Shown: positions 1-6,340 of the stretch, one piece after another
Position numbering within the stretch: position 1 is the first letter of the stretch
Layout: every line of letters starts with the position of its first letter
NCBI GenBank assembly: GCA_031366005.1
Contig: JANLZB010000075.1
Location: 1 to 10,667 of the forward strand
Length of the DNA stretch: 10,667 nt
Origin: JANLUX01 sp031366005
GTDB lineage: Bacteria > Bacteroidota > Bacteroidia > AKYH767-A > OLB10
Direction: 5' to 3'
Notes under the pieces: generated by a model
Told to the model about the DNA's origin: nothing
The model's database searches: none
What the model saw: only the letters and a program-made list of their open reading frames with translations
Program-made: the position numbers and the translations under genes

Positions 1-234
1 GGCTTTGCAGTTAATAAAGAAGAGATTGAAAAATCAAAAGATATACTTGTAACTCACGTTAACCTGAATGATAAATCCATTGAAGGCATCCGTATAAAAA
101 ATAAAAAAGCTTTTTCCGTTCAATACCATCCTGAAGCAGCACCGGGTCCGCATGATGCCAATTATTTGTTTGATGATTTTGTTCAAATGATTGGTGAGAG
201 TGTGAGCGAGCAACAAGTAATTGCAGGGAAATAA
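1..234 (+). CDS. carA: Carbamoyl-phosphate synthase small (glutaminase) subunit, C-terminal 77 residues
   Basis: This is the 3' end of a gene that begins before the window; frame 1 is open from the first base to the TAA at 232-234. The small subunit hydrolyses glutamine and passes ammonia to CarB, which makes carbamoyl phosphate for pyrimidine and arginine synthesis in the cytoplasm. The visible part is the end of the class I glutamine amidotransferase domain. VTHVNLND comes first, followed by FSVQYHPEAAPGPHDA, which holds the His and Glu of the Cys-His-Glu triad (codons at 127-129 and 133-135), and then the usual YLFDDF end of CarA. The nucleophilic Cys lies outside the window. The PGPHDA segment after HPE is typical of CarA and separates it from other amidotransferases such as GuaA or TrpG. 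The tail after YLFDDF is about 17 residues long and carries no recognisable motif. Confidence 0.93.
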   Translation, partial: GFAVNKEEIEKSKDILVTHVNLNDKSIEGIRIKNKKAFSVQYHPEAAPGPHDANYLFDDFVQMIGESVSEQQVIAGK

Positions 235-250
235 ATTTTATTAAAGTATC

Positions 251-325
251 GTCATGCTAAACTTGTTTCAGCATCTCTGCAATGTTCGCTTTAAAAGAAA
301 GATGCTGAAACAAGTTCAGCATGAC
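251..325. repeat. Palindromic intergenic repeat (26-bp arms, 23-bp loop)
   Basis: The arms at 251-276 and 300-325 are reverse complements over 26 bp with one mismatch (position 259). The arm core reads ACTTGTTTCAGCATCT. It can form a long hairpin in the RNA between carA and gatB. No T-tract follows, so it is not a classical intrinsic terminator, though it could affect termination or 3'-end stability. From memory, near-identical GTCATGCTGAAC-type palindromes recur between genes in many Bacteroidota genomes. The copy number in this genome cannot be judged from one window. Confidence 0.85.
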
Positions 326-350
326 TGAATCCTCCACAACTCTTAATACT

Positions 351-358
351 TATTTTTG
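351..358 (+). promoter_or_regulatory. Candidate -7 promoter element of gatB
   Basis: TATTTTTG matches the Bacteroidota -7 consensus TAnnTTTG exactly. It lies just after the palindromic repeat and ends 6 bp before the gatB ATG at 365. No convincing -33 TTG box is visible at the expected distance. If the element is used, the transcript would begin at or within a few bases of the start codon. The same bases also create the TTG that extends the gatB frame to 356. Confidence 0.4.
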
Positions 359-364
359 CCACCA

Positions 365-1810
365 ATGAAATACGAGCCGGTTATTGGTTTAGAAGTACAT
401 ATTCAACTCAATACACAAAGCAAAATTTTTGCTGCTGATTCTGCAGTTTTTGGTGGTTCTCCCAACACACATATCAGCCCTGTTACTTTAGCACATCCTG
501 GTACGTTGCCTGTCACTAACAAACAAACTATTGAACATGCAGTTAAATTAGGTCTTGCCTGCGGATGCGACATTGCCCGTTATATGTATTTTGATCGCAA
601 ACATTATTTCTATCCTGATTTACCTAAAGGTTACCAGATCACACAACAAAACACTCCCGTTTGTACCAATGGAAAGGTGAAGATTAAACTGAGAGATGGT
701 TCAGCAAAAGAGATTCAATTAACAAGAATACATTTAGAAGAAGATGCAGGTAAAAGCATACATGATATGGAAGAAAATTTTTCTTTGATTGATTTGAATC
801 GTGCCGGTGTACCATTAATGGAAATGGTTACAGAACCTGTTATTGAATCTGCGGAAGAGGCAGCTGCGTTTTTAACTGAGGTAAGAAAAATTGTCCGTTA
901 TTTAAATATCTGTGATGGCAATATGGAAGAAGGAAGTTTGCGTTGCGATGCCAATGTTAGCATTCGCGAGAAAGGAAGTACAACATTAGGAACGCGTGCA
1001 GAAATAAAAAACATGAACTCGATCCGTTATGTTCAGAAAGCAATTGAAGGAGAGATACAACGTCAGATTAATTTATTAGAGCGTGGTGAAAAAATGATAC
1101 AGGAAACACGCAGCTATAATGCAGCCAACAATTCTTCGTTTCCATTAAGAGGTAAAGAACATGCACATGACTATCGTTATTTTCCTGATCCTGATATTGC
1201 ACCTGTGGTGATAACAGAAGAATTTATTGCGCATACAAAATTGCTCATGCCCGCATTGCATAATGAGTTGTTTGAAAAATTTGTTAATGAATACGGATTA
1301 CCTGAAACGGATGCAGCAATCTTAACAGAGTCGCGCGAAATGGCTGATTATTTTCAACAATTAACTCTGCATACGCATCACTTTAAACCTGCTGCTAACT
1401 GGATGCTGGGTGCAGTTAAATCATATCTCAACGAAACAAAAACAGAGATTGAAGATTTTATCATTGAACCAAGAATACTTGCAGAACTGATAATACTTGT
1501 AGAAGAAAATAAAGTTGGTCAAAGCACTGCTGTGCAACAATTGCTTCCGCAGATGATTTTACATCCCAATGAATCACCCATGTTACTTGCCGAACAATTA
1601 AATATTTTACAGCAAAGTGATGCAAATGAATTAAACGGATTTGTGCATCAAGCATTAAAATTATTTCCTGAAAAAGTAGAAGAGTACAAGAAAGGAAAAA
1701 AAAACCTGATGGGTTTGTTTATGGGTGAAGTAATGAAAATAAGCAATGGTAAAGCTGACCCGAAAGTGATTGCACAATTATTAAAAGAAGAACTTGATGA
1801 GAAAAAATAG
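365..1810 (+). CDS. gatB: Aspartyl/glutamyl-tRNA(Asn/Gln) amidotransferase subunit B
   Basis: GatB is the tRNA-binding kinase/transamidase subunit of the GatCAB complex. It phosphorylates misacylated Glu-tRNA(Gln) or Asp-tRNA(Asn) and amidates it with ammonia supplied by GatA. The 481-residue protein has the normal family length. It opens with YEPVIGLEVHIQL, carries FDRKHYFYPDLPKGYQI near residues 76-92, and contains the GatB signature DLNRAGVPLMEM at about 143-154. The C-terminal GatB/YqeY helical domain runs from about 330 to the end. I chose the ATG at 365 over the in-frame TTG at 356 because homologues start close to the YEPVIGLEV motif and the TTG is part of a promoter-like TATTTTTG. gatA and gatC are not in the window, which is common because gat genes are often scattered. 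The last codons overlap the upstream start candidates of the peptidase gene. Confidence 0.96.
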   Translation: MKYEPVIGLEVHIQLNTQSKIFAADSAVFGGSPNTHISPVTLAHPGTLPVTNKQTIEHAVKLGLACGCDIARYMYFDRKHYFYPDLPKGYQITQQNTPVCTNGKVKIKLRDGSAKEIQLTRIHLEEDAGKSIHDMEENFSLIDLNRAGVPLMEMVTEPVIESAEEAAAFLTEVRKIVRYLNICDGNMEEGSLRCDANVSIREKGSTTLGTRAEIKNMNSIRYVQKAIEGEIQRQINLLERGEKMIQETRSYNAANNSSFPLRGKEHAHDYRYFPDPDIAPVVITEEFIAHTKLLMPALHNELFEKFVNEYGLPETDAAILTESREMADYFQQLTLHTHHFKPAANWMLGAVKSYLNETKTEIEDFIIEPRILAELIILVEENKVGQSTAVQQLLPQMILHPNESPMLLAEQLNILQQSDANELNGFVHQALKLFPEKVEEYKKGKKNLMGLFMGEVMKISNGKADPKVIAQLLKEELDEKK

Positions 1811-4800
1811 TAACGAGGTACCGTCATTGCGAGTCCCGATAGTTATCGGGACGAAGCAATCTGCTGCTATAAAACAGATTGCTTCGTTCCTCGCAATGAC
1901 GATTACTATTATATTATCAGCAAATAATTTATTTGCGCAAGCTCCATACTTTCAGCAGGAAGTAAATTACAAAATACAAGTTAAGCTGGATGATGTGAAT
2001 CATACATTAGATGCAAATGAAACTATAGTTTACAAAAACAATTCTCCTGACGAATTAAAAGAACTTTGGTTTCACATCTGGCCCAATGCATACAGCGACA
2101 GAAACACGGCACTTGCAAAACAAAAATTAGAAAACGGAAGCACCAAATTATATTTTGCAACAGAAGAGGAAAAAGGTTTTATTGATTCATTGAAATTTAA
2201 CGTAGATGGAACAACAGTTAAATGGGAATTGCATCCGGAATGGAAAGATGTTTGTAAATTGATTTTGAATGAATCACTCAAACCAAACTCATCCATAATC
2301 ATCAGCACACCATTTCACGTTAAAATTCCTTCTGCTGAATTTTCCCGTTTGGGTCACACAGGCCAGGCATATTATGTCACACAGTGGTATCCCAAACCCG
2401 CAGTGTATGATAACAAAGGCTGGCATGCAATGCCATTTTTAGATCAGGGAGAATTTTATTCAGAGTATGGTTCGTTTGATGTGAGCATAACACTCCCAAA
2501 AAATTATGTGGTGGGTGCCACAGGTGATTTGGTGGATGGAGAAAATGAATTGCAATGGCTGAATAAAAATGCTGATACAACAAAAACGATTACTGAGTTT
2601 TCGAAGGATATGTCATTTCCAAAATCTGAAAGTGAATTCAAAACACTCACTTATAAGCAAACCAACGTACATGACTTTGCATGGTTTGCCGATAAAAGAT
2701 TTCATGTTTTAAAAGGAGAAGTGGAAACACCACACACACATAATAAAGTTACCACATGGACAATGTTCACTAACAACGAAGCAAAGTTGTGGATGAATAG
2801 TATTGAATATATGAATGATGCTATTTATTATTATTCATTGTGGAATGGAGATTATCCTTACAAACAATGCACGGCAATTGATGGTACCATTGCAGCAGGT
2901 GGTGGAATGGAATATCCTAATATCACCATCATTGGCGAAAGCCGTAATGCGTTTACACTGGAAGATGTTATAGTGCATGAGGTAGGACATAACTGGTTTT
3001 ATGGATTGTTAGGAAGCAACGAGCGTAACCATGGATGGATGGACGAAGGGATTAATTCATTCAATGAGATGCGTTATGTGATGACCAAATATCCTCCTGA
3101 AAAGTTTGGCAATAAAAATATTTTTCAGGGATTCTCATCCCTTGGAAAACTAACCGGTATTGATGAAATGAGTTTTAAAGATGCAGAGAACCTGGAGTAT
3201 AGAATAACTGCAGCCATTAATGCAGATCAGCCAATTAATATTACTTCTGAAAAATTTATGTATGTCAATTACGGCACAATCATGTACAGCAAAACAGCAC
3301 TTGTATTTGATTACCTGAAAAATTATCTGGGCGATTCGCTTTTTGATAAATGCATGCAACGTTATTTTGATGAATGGCATTATAAACATCCTTATCCTGA
3401 TGACCTGAGAAAAATATTTGAAGAAACTTCCGGAAAAGGATTGGATTGGTTTTTTAATGATCTCATTAACACCAATAAAAAAATTGACTACTCGATTTGT
3501 AAAGAAAAGAAATCAGGAGATGATTACACATTGACTTTATCAAACTGTAGCGAGGTAAACAGTCCGCTTATGATAAGTGCAATGAAAGAAAATAAGGTTG
3601 TAACTTCAAAATGGATAGATGGTTTTGAAAAACAGCAGGAGGTTACTTTGCGATGTGATAGTTGCGATCATTTTCAAATTGATCCCGGAAATACAATTCC
3701 TGAAATAAGAAGGAACAATAATTATTTGCGTACAAAAGGACTGTTTAAAAAGATGGAGCCAATCAGCTTGAATCTCCTCGGACATTTTGATTTTCCGCAG
3801 CGTACCAGAATAAATTTTGCACCTGCAATTGGATGGAATGAATACAATAAATGGATGGCAGGAATTGCATTGTACAATAAATTTATTCCTGAAAAAAAGT
3901 TTGAATATGTTTTTGTTCCCATGTATGGTTTCGGTGATAAAGACATTGCAGGCTTAGCAAATATCAGTTACAGTATTTTTCCGAATGAAGGATTGTTTGA
4001 TCGTGTTTCATTGTCAACAGATATGAAAAGATTTGCCTATTACAATGATGAATATTTAAATAGCGAATCGGTTTTTACAAAAGAACCTTTACACTATATG
4101 CGTGTAAATCCTGAATTGAAATTTTCATTCAGAAAATCCAATCCACGTTCGTTAGTGAGGCAGCAAATATTTGTATCTTCTGTTTATGTAAATGAAGAGT
4201 ACATAAAATATTTACCTGGAATAATTGCAGCTAATAAACTTACAACTCAGAATAGAACCACTTACCGCGCTTCTTACAATTATAAAAATTCACGCGTACT
4301 CGATCCGTATAATTTTACAATTTCTGCAGAAGGAAATGGTGACTATTTAAAAGCGTGGCTCGAGGCAAGCTATACTATTTCTTATCCCAGATCAAAACGC
4401 GGAGTTAACTTTCATTTATTTGCCGGTGGTTTTGGTTTTGATGATACCGGATCACAATATGCTTTTAGGCTAAGTAATTGGGGACCTGATAATATATTTC
4501 CTGCAGATGCATGGTATGATGAATTATATTTAGGAAGAAGAGAATCAGAACATTTTATTTCTAAACAAATGACTAATCATGATGGAGGTTTCAAGATTGA
4601 TGTTCCTTATGGAAAATCAAGTAAATGGATGACTGCTTTAAACATTAATATTGATTTTCCCGGATCGCTTCCATTAGGTCTTTTTGCTGACGTTGGGACA
4701 TTTGAGAATGCCAATAAAATCGCAGAGTCATTAGATGCAAAAAACCATTTATTGTTTGATGGTGGAATTTGGGCAGGATTTTCATTCTTAAAAATTTATT

Positions 4801-4943
4801 TTCCTTTATTGAAATCGCAAGATATAAAGCATTACCAAGAAAATAATCCGACAGGTAAAATTAAATTCGGTGATCAGATCCGTTTTGTTTTTGATCTCAA
4901 ACAACTTAATCCATTTAATCTGCGTAAACGAATTACCAACTGA
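1797..4943 (+). CDS. Secreted M1-family zinc metallopeptidase with large C-terminal beta-rich region
   Basis: This is a gluzincin aminopeptidase of family M1, predicted to be exported. Numbering from the ATG at 1797 (1048 residues), the substrate-binding GGGMEYP loop is at 368-374. Zinc ligands and catalytic Glu are in HEVGH (H394, E395, H398), with the third ligand E417 exactly 18 residues after the second His. The likely catalytic Tyr is Y497 in YSKTALVFDYL. Residues from about 660 to the end contain many alternating-polarity strands rich in Tyr and Phe, like an outer-membrane beta-barrel or a beta-rich accessory domain; this is inference. The start is uncertain: an in-frame TTG lies at 1794, the ATG at 1797 overlaps gatB by 14 bp, and another ATG lies at 1896. 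The upstream starts give a long n-region, then Lys and a hydrophobic stretch ending LFAQ, a plausible signal peptide. The ATG at 1896 leaves only a short uncharged leader. Much of the n- and h-region is encoded by a palindromic repeat. The stop overlaps the lpxH start (TGATG). Confidence 0.9.
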   Translation: MRKNSNEVPSLRVPIVIGTKQSAAIKQIASFLAMTITIILSANNLFAQAPYFQQEVNYKIQVKLDDVNHTLDANETIVYKNNSPDELKELWFHIWPNAYSDRNTALAKQKLENGSTKLYFATEEEKGFIDSLKFNVDGTTVKWELHPEWKDVCKLILNESLKPNSSIIISTPFHVKIPSAEFSRLGHTGQAYYVTQWYPKPAVYDNKGWHAMPFLDQGEFYSEYGSFDVSITLPKNYVVGATGDLVDGENELQWLNKNADTTKTITEFSKDMSFPKSESEFKTLTYKQTNVHDFAWFADKRFHVLKGEVETPHTHNKVTTWTMFTNNEAKLWMNSIEYMNDAIYYYSLWNGDYPYKQCTAIDGTIAAGGGMEYPNITIIGESRNAFTLEDVIVHEVGHNWFYGLLGSNERNHGWMDEGINSFNEMRYVMTKYPPEKFGNKNIFQGFSSLGKLTGIDEMSFKDAENLEYRITAAINADQPINITSEKFMYVNYGTIMYSKTALVFDYLKNYLGDSLFDKCMQRYFDEWHYKHPYPDDLRKIFEETSGKGLDWFFNDLINTNKKIDYSICKEKKSGDDYTLTLSNCSEVNSPLMISAMKENKVVTSKWIDGFEKQQEVTLRCDSCDHFQIDPGNTIPEIRRNNNYLRTKGLFKKMEPISLNLLGHFDFPQRTRINFAPAIGWNEYNKWMAGIALYNKFIPEKKFEYVFVPMYGFGDKDIAGLANISYSIFPNEGLFDRVSLSTDMKRFAYYNDEYLNSESVFTKEPLHYMRVNPELKFSFRKSNPRSLVRQQIFVSSVYVNEEYIKYLPGIIAANKLTTQNRTTYRASYNYKNSRVLDPYNFTISAEGNGDYLKAWLEASYTISYPRSKRGVNFHLFAGGFGFDDTGSQYAFRLSNWGPDNIFPADAWYDELYLGRRESEHFISKQMTNHDGGFKIDVPYGKSSKWMTALNINIDFPGSLPLGLFADVGTFENANKIAESLDAKNHLLFDGGIWAGFSFLKIYFPLLKSQDIKHYQENNPTGKIKFGDQIRFVFDLKQLNPFNLRKRITN
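1822..1901. repeat. Composite palindromic repeat inside the peptidase 5' coding region
   Basis: The right arm at 1875-1901 is the reverse complement of the left arm, which is split into 1822-1833 and 1851-1863. The split holds TCCCGATAGTTATCGGG, which contains its own perfect hairpin (CCCGATA/TATCGGG around GT). The result is an outer palindrome with a second palindrome nested in one arm. From memory, both motifs (CGTCATTGCGAG...GAAGCAATCTG and CCCGATAG-TATCGGG) are common repeats in Bacteroidota genomes. Here the repeat begins 11 bp after the gatB stop and is translated as residues 9-35 of the peptidase if that gene starts at 1797. Confidence 0.85.
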
Positions 4944-5722
4944 TGCAAGTGCCCACAGGTAAAAAAATATATTTCATCTCCGATTTTCATCTCGGTGTTC
5001 CTGATTATGCAAGCAGCCTTGAACGCGAAAAGAAAATTGTGCGTTGGATGGATTTTATAAAAGCAGATGCTGTGGAATTATTTCTGATGGGTGATGTATT
5101 TGATTATTGGTTTGAATACAAAAACACAGTTCCGAAAGGATATGTGCGTTTGTTAGGAAAGCTTGCAGAGTTAGCTGATTGCGGAATAAAAATTCATTAT
5201 TTCACAGGTAATCACGACATGTGGGTGTTTGATTATTTACCGTATGAAATAGGAGTGACCATTTATCGCGTGCCCATACAACGTGAGTACAACGGAAAAA
5301 AATTTTATCTCGGTCATGGTGACGGTTTAGGACCGGGTGATCATGGATATAAATTTATAAAAAAAGTTTTTGCCAATAAATTTTCACAATGGTTGTTTGC
5401 ACGCATCCATCCTAACTTCGGTATCTGGCTGATGAAATATTTTTCCAGAACAAGCCGTGTGGCAACAGGTAATGCTGATGAAAAATTTTTAGGTGAGGAT
5501 AAAGAATGGTTAGTGATTTACTGCAAAGAAGTTTTAAAGAAAGAACATTTTGATTATTTTATTTTTGGTCACAGGCATTTGCCCTTGGATATAGACCTCA
5601 CCCAATCCCATTCCAAAGGCAAGGGAACAAGTCGCTATATCAATCTTGGTGAATGGATCAATCACCAGCTTTACGCAGTGTATGATGGAGTAGGGGTAGA
5701 GGTGAAAAAATATCAGGGATAG
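4943..5722 (+). CDS. lpxH: UDP-2,3-diacylglucosamine pyrophosphatase (LpxH-type calcineurin-like phosphoesterase)
   Basis: LpxH hydrolyses UDP-2,3-diacylglucosamine to 2,3-diacylglucosamine 1-phosphate (lipid X) and UMP, the fourth step of lipid A synthesis, at the inner face of the cytoplasmic membrane. All metal-binding motifs of the calcineurin-like fold are present in order: SDFHLG (D14, H16), GDVFDYW (D51), GNHD (N90, H91), GHGD (H125) and GHRH (H210, H212). The region between about 128 and 190 is rich in aromatic and basic residues, as expected for the substrate-binding lid. At 259 residues it is somewhat longer than the roughly 240-residue E. coli enzyme. The ATG overlaps the peptidase stop as TGATG, which suggests translational coupling. 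A short Lys/Gly/Ser-rich segment between GHRHLPLDIDL and SRYINLGEW looks like an insertion and coincides with a degenerate DNA hairpin. A related phosphoesterase of different specificity cannot be fully excluded. Confidence 0.88.
   Translation: MQVPTGKKIYFISDFHLGVPDYASSLEREKKIVRWMDFIKADAVELFLMGDVFDYWFEYKNTVPKGYVRLLGKLAELADCGIKIHYFTGNHDMWVFDYLPYEIGVTIYRVPIQREYNGKKFYLGHGDGLGPGDHGYKFIKKVFANKFSQWLFARIHPNFGIWLMKYFSRTSRVATGNADEKFLGEDKEWLVIYCKEVLKKEHFDYFIFGHRHLPLDIDLTQSHSKGKGTSRYINLGEWINHQLYAVYDGVGVEVKKYQG
5595..5626. repeat. Decayed hairpin repeat inside lpxH (tentative)
   Basis: Positions 5606-5614 pair with 5618-5626 in 7 of 9 places around an AAA loop. Just before this lies ACCTCACCCAATCCC. The layout (CCTCACCCAA, pyrimidine-rich arm, AAAGG, purine-rich arm) recalls a palindromic repeat I remember from Bacteroidota intergenic regions. 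Here it lies in-frame in a surface loop of LpxH. The match is short and degenerate, so the assignment is weak. Confidence 0.35.
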
Positions 5723-5774
5723 AAAACTATTTTTTGTTTGGAGAGAATTGAACTGATGAATTGACAAAACACGT

Positions 5775-5830
5775 CCGCTAACAGAACATTTGCAACAGAC
5801 AAATTTCGTGCTCCGCAGACGGTTTTCTGG
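5775..5830. repeat. Boundary repeat A of the toxin-antitoxin island
   Basis: Read on the plus strand, this segment (starting CCGCTAACAG, ending GGTTTTCTGG) aligns with the reverse complement of about 6417-6472. By hand count about 42 of 55 aligned positions match, with one gap. Shared blocks include CCGCTAA, TTTGCAA, GCTCCG and GTTTT. It lies 52 bp after the lpxH stop and encodes the last 17 residues and the stop codon of the toxin gene on the minus strand. Similarity to the other copy fades after about 5830, where the toxin fold begins. Confidence 0.72.
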
Positions 5831-6104
5831 TTGTCGAAGAATGGTGAACTGTAATTATGTCGATTTTGTCTGACGAAACAATACTATAAATTAGCCGATA
5901 GTTCCCAATGATCAACTCTCTAATCATTTCAATTTCTGTTTCTGGAACCATACGACCACTATATGGAAGTTTTGTAAGTTGTCTGGCGGAAATACGGATA
6001 CGACTGATGGTCGCTTTTGCGTATCGCTGAGAATCTCTAGCTATAAAGTCAGCAATATTAACAAGGTCATAAATAGCTTGATTAGTCCAGTTTAAGCGAG
6101 CCAT
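5778..6104 (-). CDS. RelE/ParE-superfamily toxin of a type II toxin-antitoxin system
   Basis: The 108-residue product has the RelE/ParE layout. It starts with the strand LNWTNQAIYDLVNIADFIA and a helical segment with RYAKATISRIRISARQLTKLPYSGR. Next comes IRELIIGNYRLIYSIVSSDKIDIITVHHSS, the characteristic central and last strands. Relatives inhibit either gyrase (ParE) or translation (RelE), and sequence alone does not settle which applies. The overall pattern looks closer to ParE. The ATG at 6104 overlaps the end of the antitoxin gene by 13 bp, as in many toxin-antitoxin operons. The fold should end near residue 90. The remaining TTRKPSAEHEICLLQMFC is encoded by boundary repeat A and is probably a read-through tail. 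The gene looks intact. Confidence 0.87.
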   Translation of the reverse strand: MARLNWTNQAIYDLVNIADFIARDSQRYAKATISRIRISARQLTKLPYSGRMVPETEIEMIRELIIGNYRLIYSIVSSDKIDIITVHHSSTTRKPSAEHEICLLQMFC

Positions 6105-6271
6105 TCAGGTAATTTCTTGTCAAGGTCTTCATCTGCGGTCACCTGACCTTTTTCACTTTGCTCAAGTCCAGTTTCAATTTTGTCGAGTAAAATTATTCTG
6201 TCAATGATTTCATCAACTGAAAAAGTGTCTGGTAGCTGTTTTATTGTCTCGATTACTTTTGCACGTGTCAA
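6092..6271 (-). CDS. Small antitoxin partner (59 aa, TTG start)
   Basis: The reading frame ends at a TAA at 6092-6094 and overlaps the toxin ATG by 13 bp. From TTG at 6271 it reads MTRAKVIETIKQLPDTFSVD, then EIIDRIILLDKIETGLEQSE, then KGQVTADEDLDKKLPEWLA: 59 residues, acidic and helical. The E-x-G-L-x-Q-x-E-x-G stretch and the acidic C-terminus ending in PEWLA look like the toxin-wrapping tail of small RelB/ParD-style antitoxins. I recall similar VIETI-QLP-FS-DE proteins paired with ParE-like toxins in Bacteroidota. No ATG exists in frame after the upstream TGA at about 6293-6295, so TTG is the best start; the frame could formally begin a few codons earlier. A TAnnTTTG promoter lies about 23 bp upstream. 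It should bind and neutralise the toxin and probably represses its own promoter. Confidence 0.85.
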   Translation of the reverse strand: MTRAKVIETIKQLPDTFSVDEIIDRIILLDKIETGLEQSEKGQVTADEDLDKKLPEWLA

Positions 6272-6293
6272 GATAACTAAGTTCTTTAAGTTT

Positions 6294-6301
6294 CAAATAT
6301 A
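6294..6301 (-). promoter_or_regulatory. Candidate -7 promoter element of the toxin-antitoxin operon
   Basis: On the minus strand these bases read TATATTTG, an exact match to TAnnTTTG. The predicted transcript would begin at about 6288-6291, leaving a leader of roughly 20 nt before the TTG at 6271. The -33 region (about 6321-6325) has only a weak CTTT-like match. The element overlaps the inner edge of the inverted repeat at 6301-6339. Confidence 0.5.
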
Positions 6302-6339
6302 TGCTTAAAATTGTCTGGAAAGTGATATTTTTTAAGCAT
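6301..6339. promoter_or_regulatory. Candidate operator: 10-bp perfect inverted repeat
   Basis: ATGCTTAAAA at 6301-6310 and TTTTAAGCAT at 6330-6339 are perfect reverse complements separated by 19 bp. They frame the -33 region of the predicted toxin-antitoxin promoter, and one arm touches the -7 element. This is a typical place for an autoregulatory antitoxin-toxin operator. A further TTTAAG/CTTAAA pair flanks the -7 element on the minus strand. Confidence 0.5.
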
Positions 6340-6340
6340 C

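Noticed and set aside
34..216. Minus-strand open frame opposite carA
   Set aside because: It is antisense to the conserved CarA C-terminus, including the HPE motif.
251..325. Intrinsic terminator after carA
   Set aside because: The hairpin is long but lacks a T-tract on either side and matches a known type of dispersed palindromic repeat; termination remains possible but unsupported.
356..364. TTG start extending gatB by three residues
   Set aside because: The ATG at 365 matches the family N-terminus and the TTG lies inside a promoter-like TATTTTTG.
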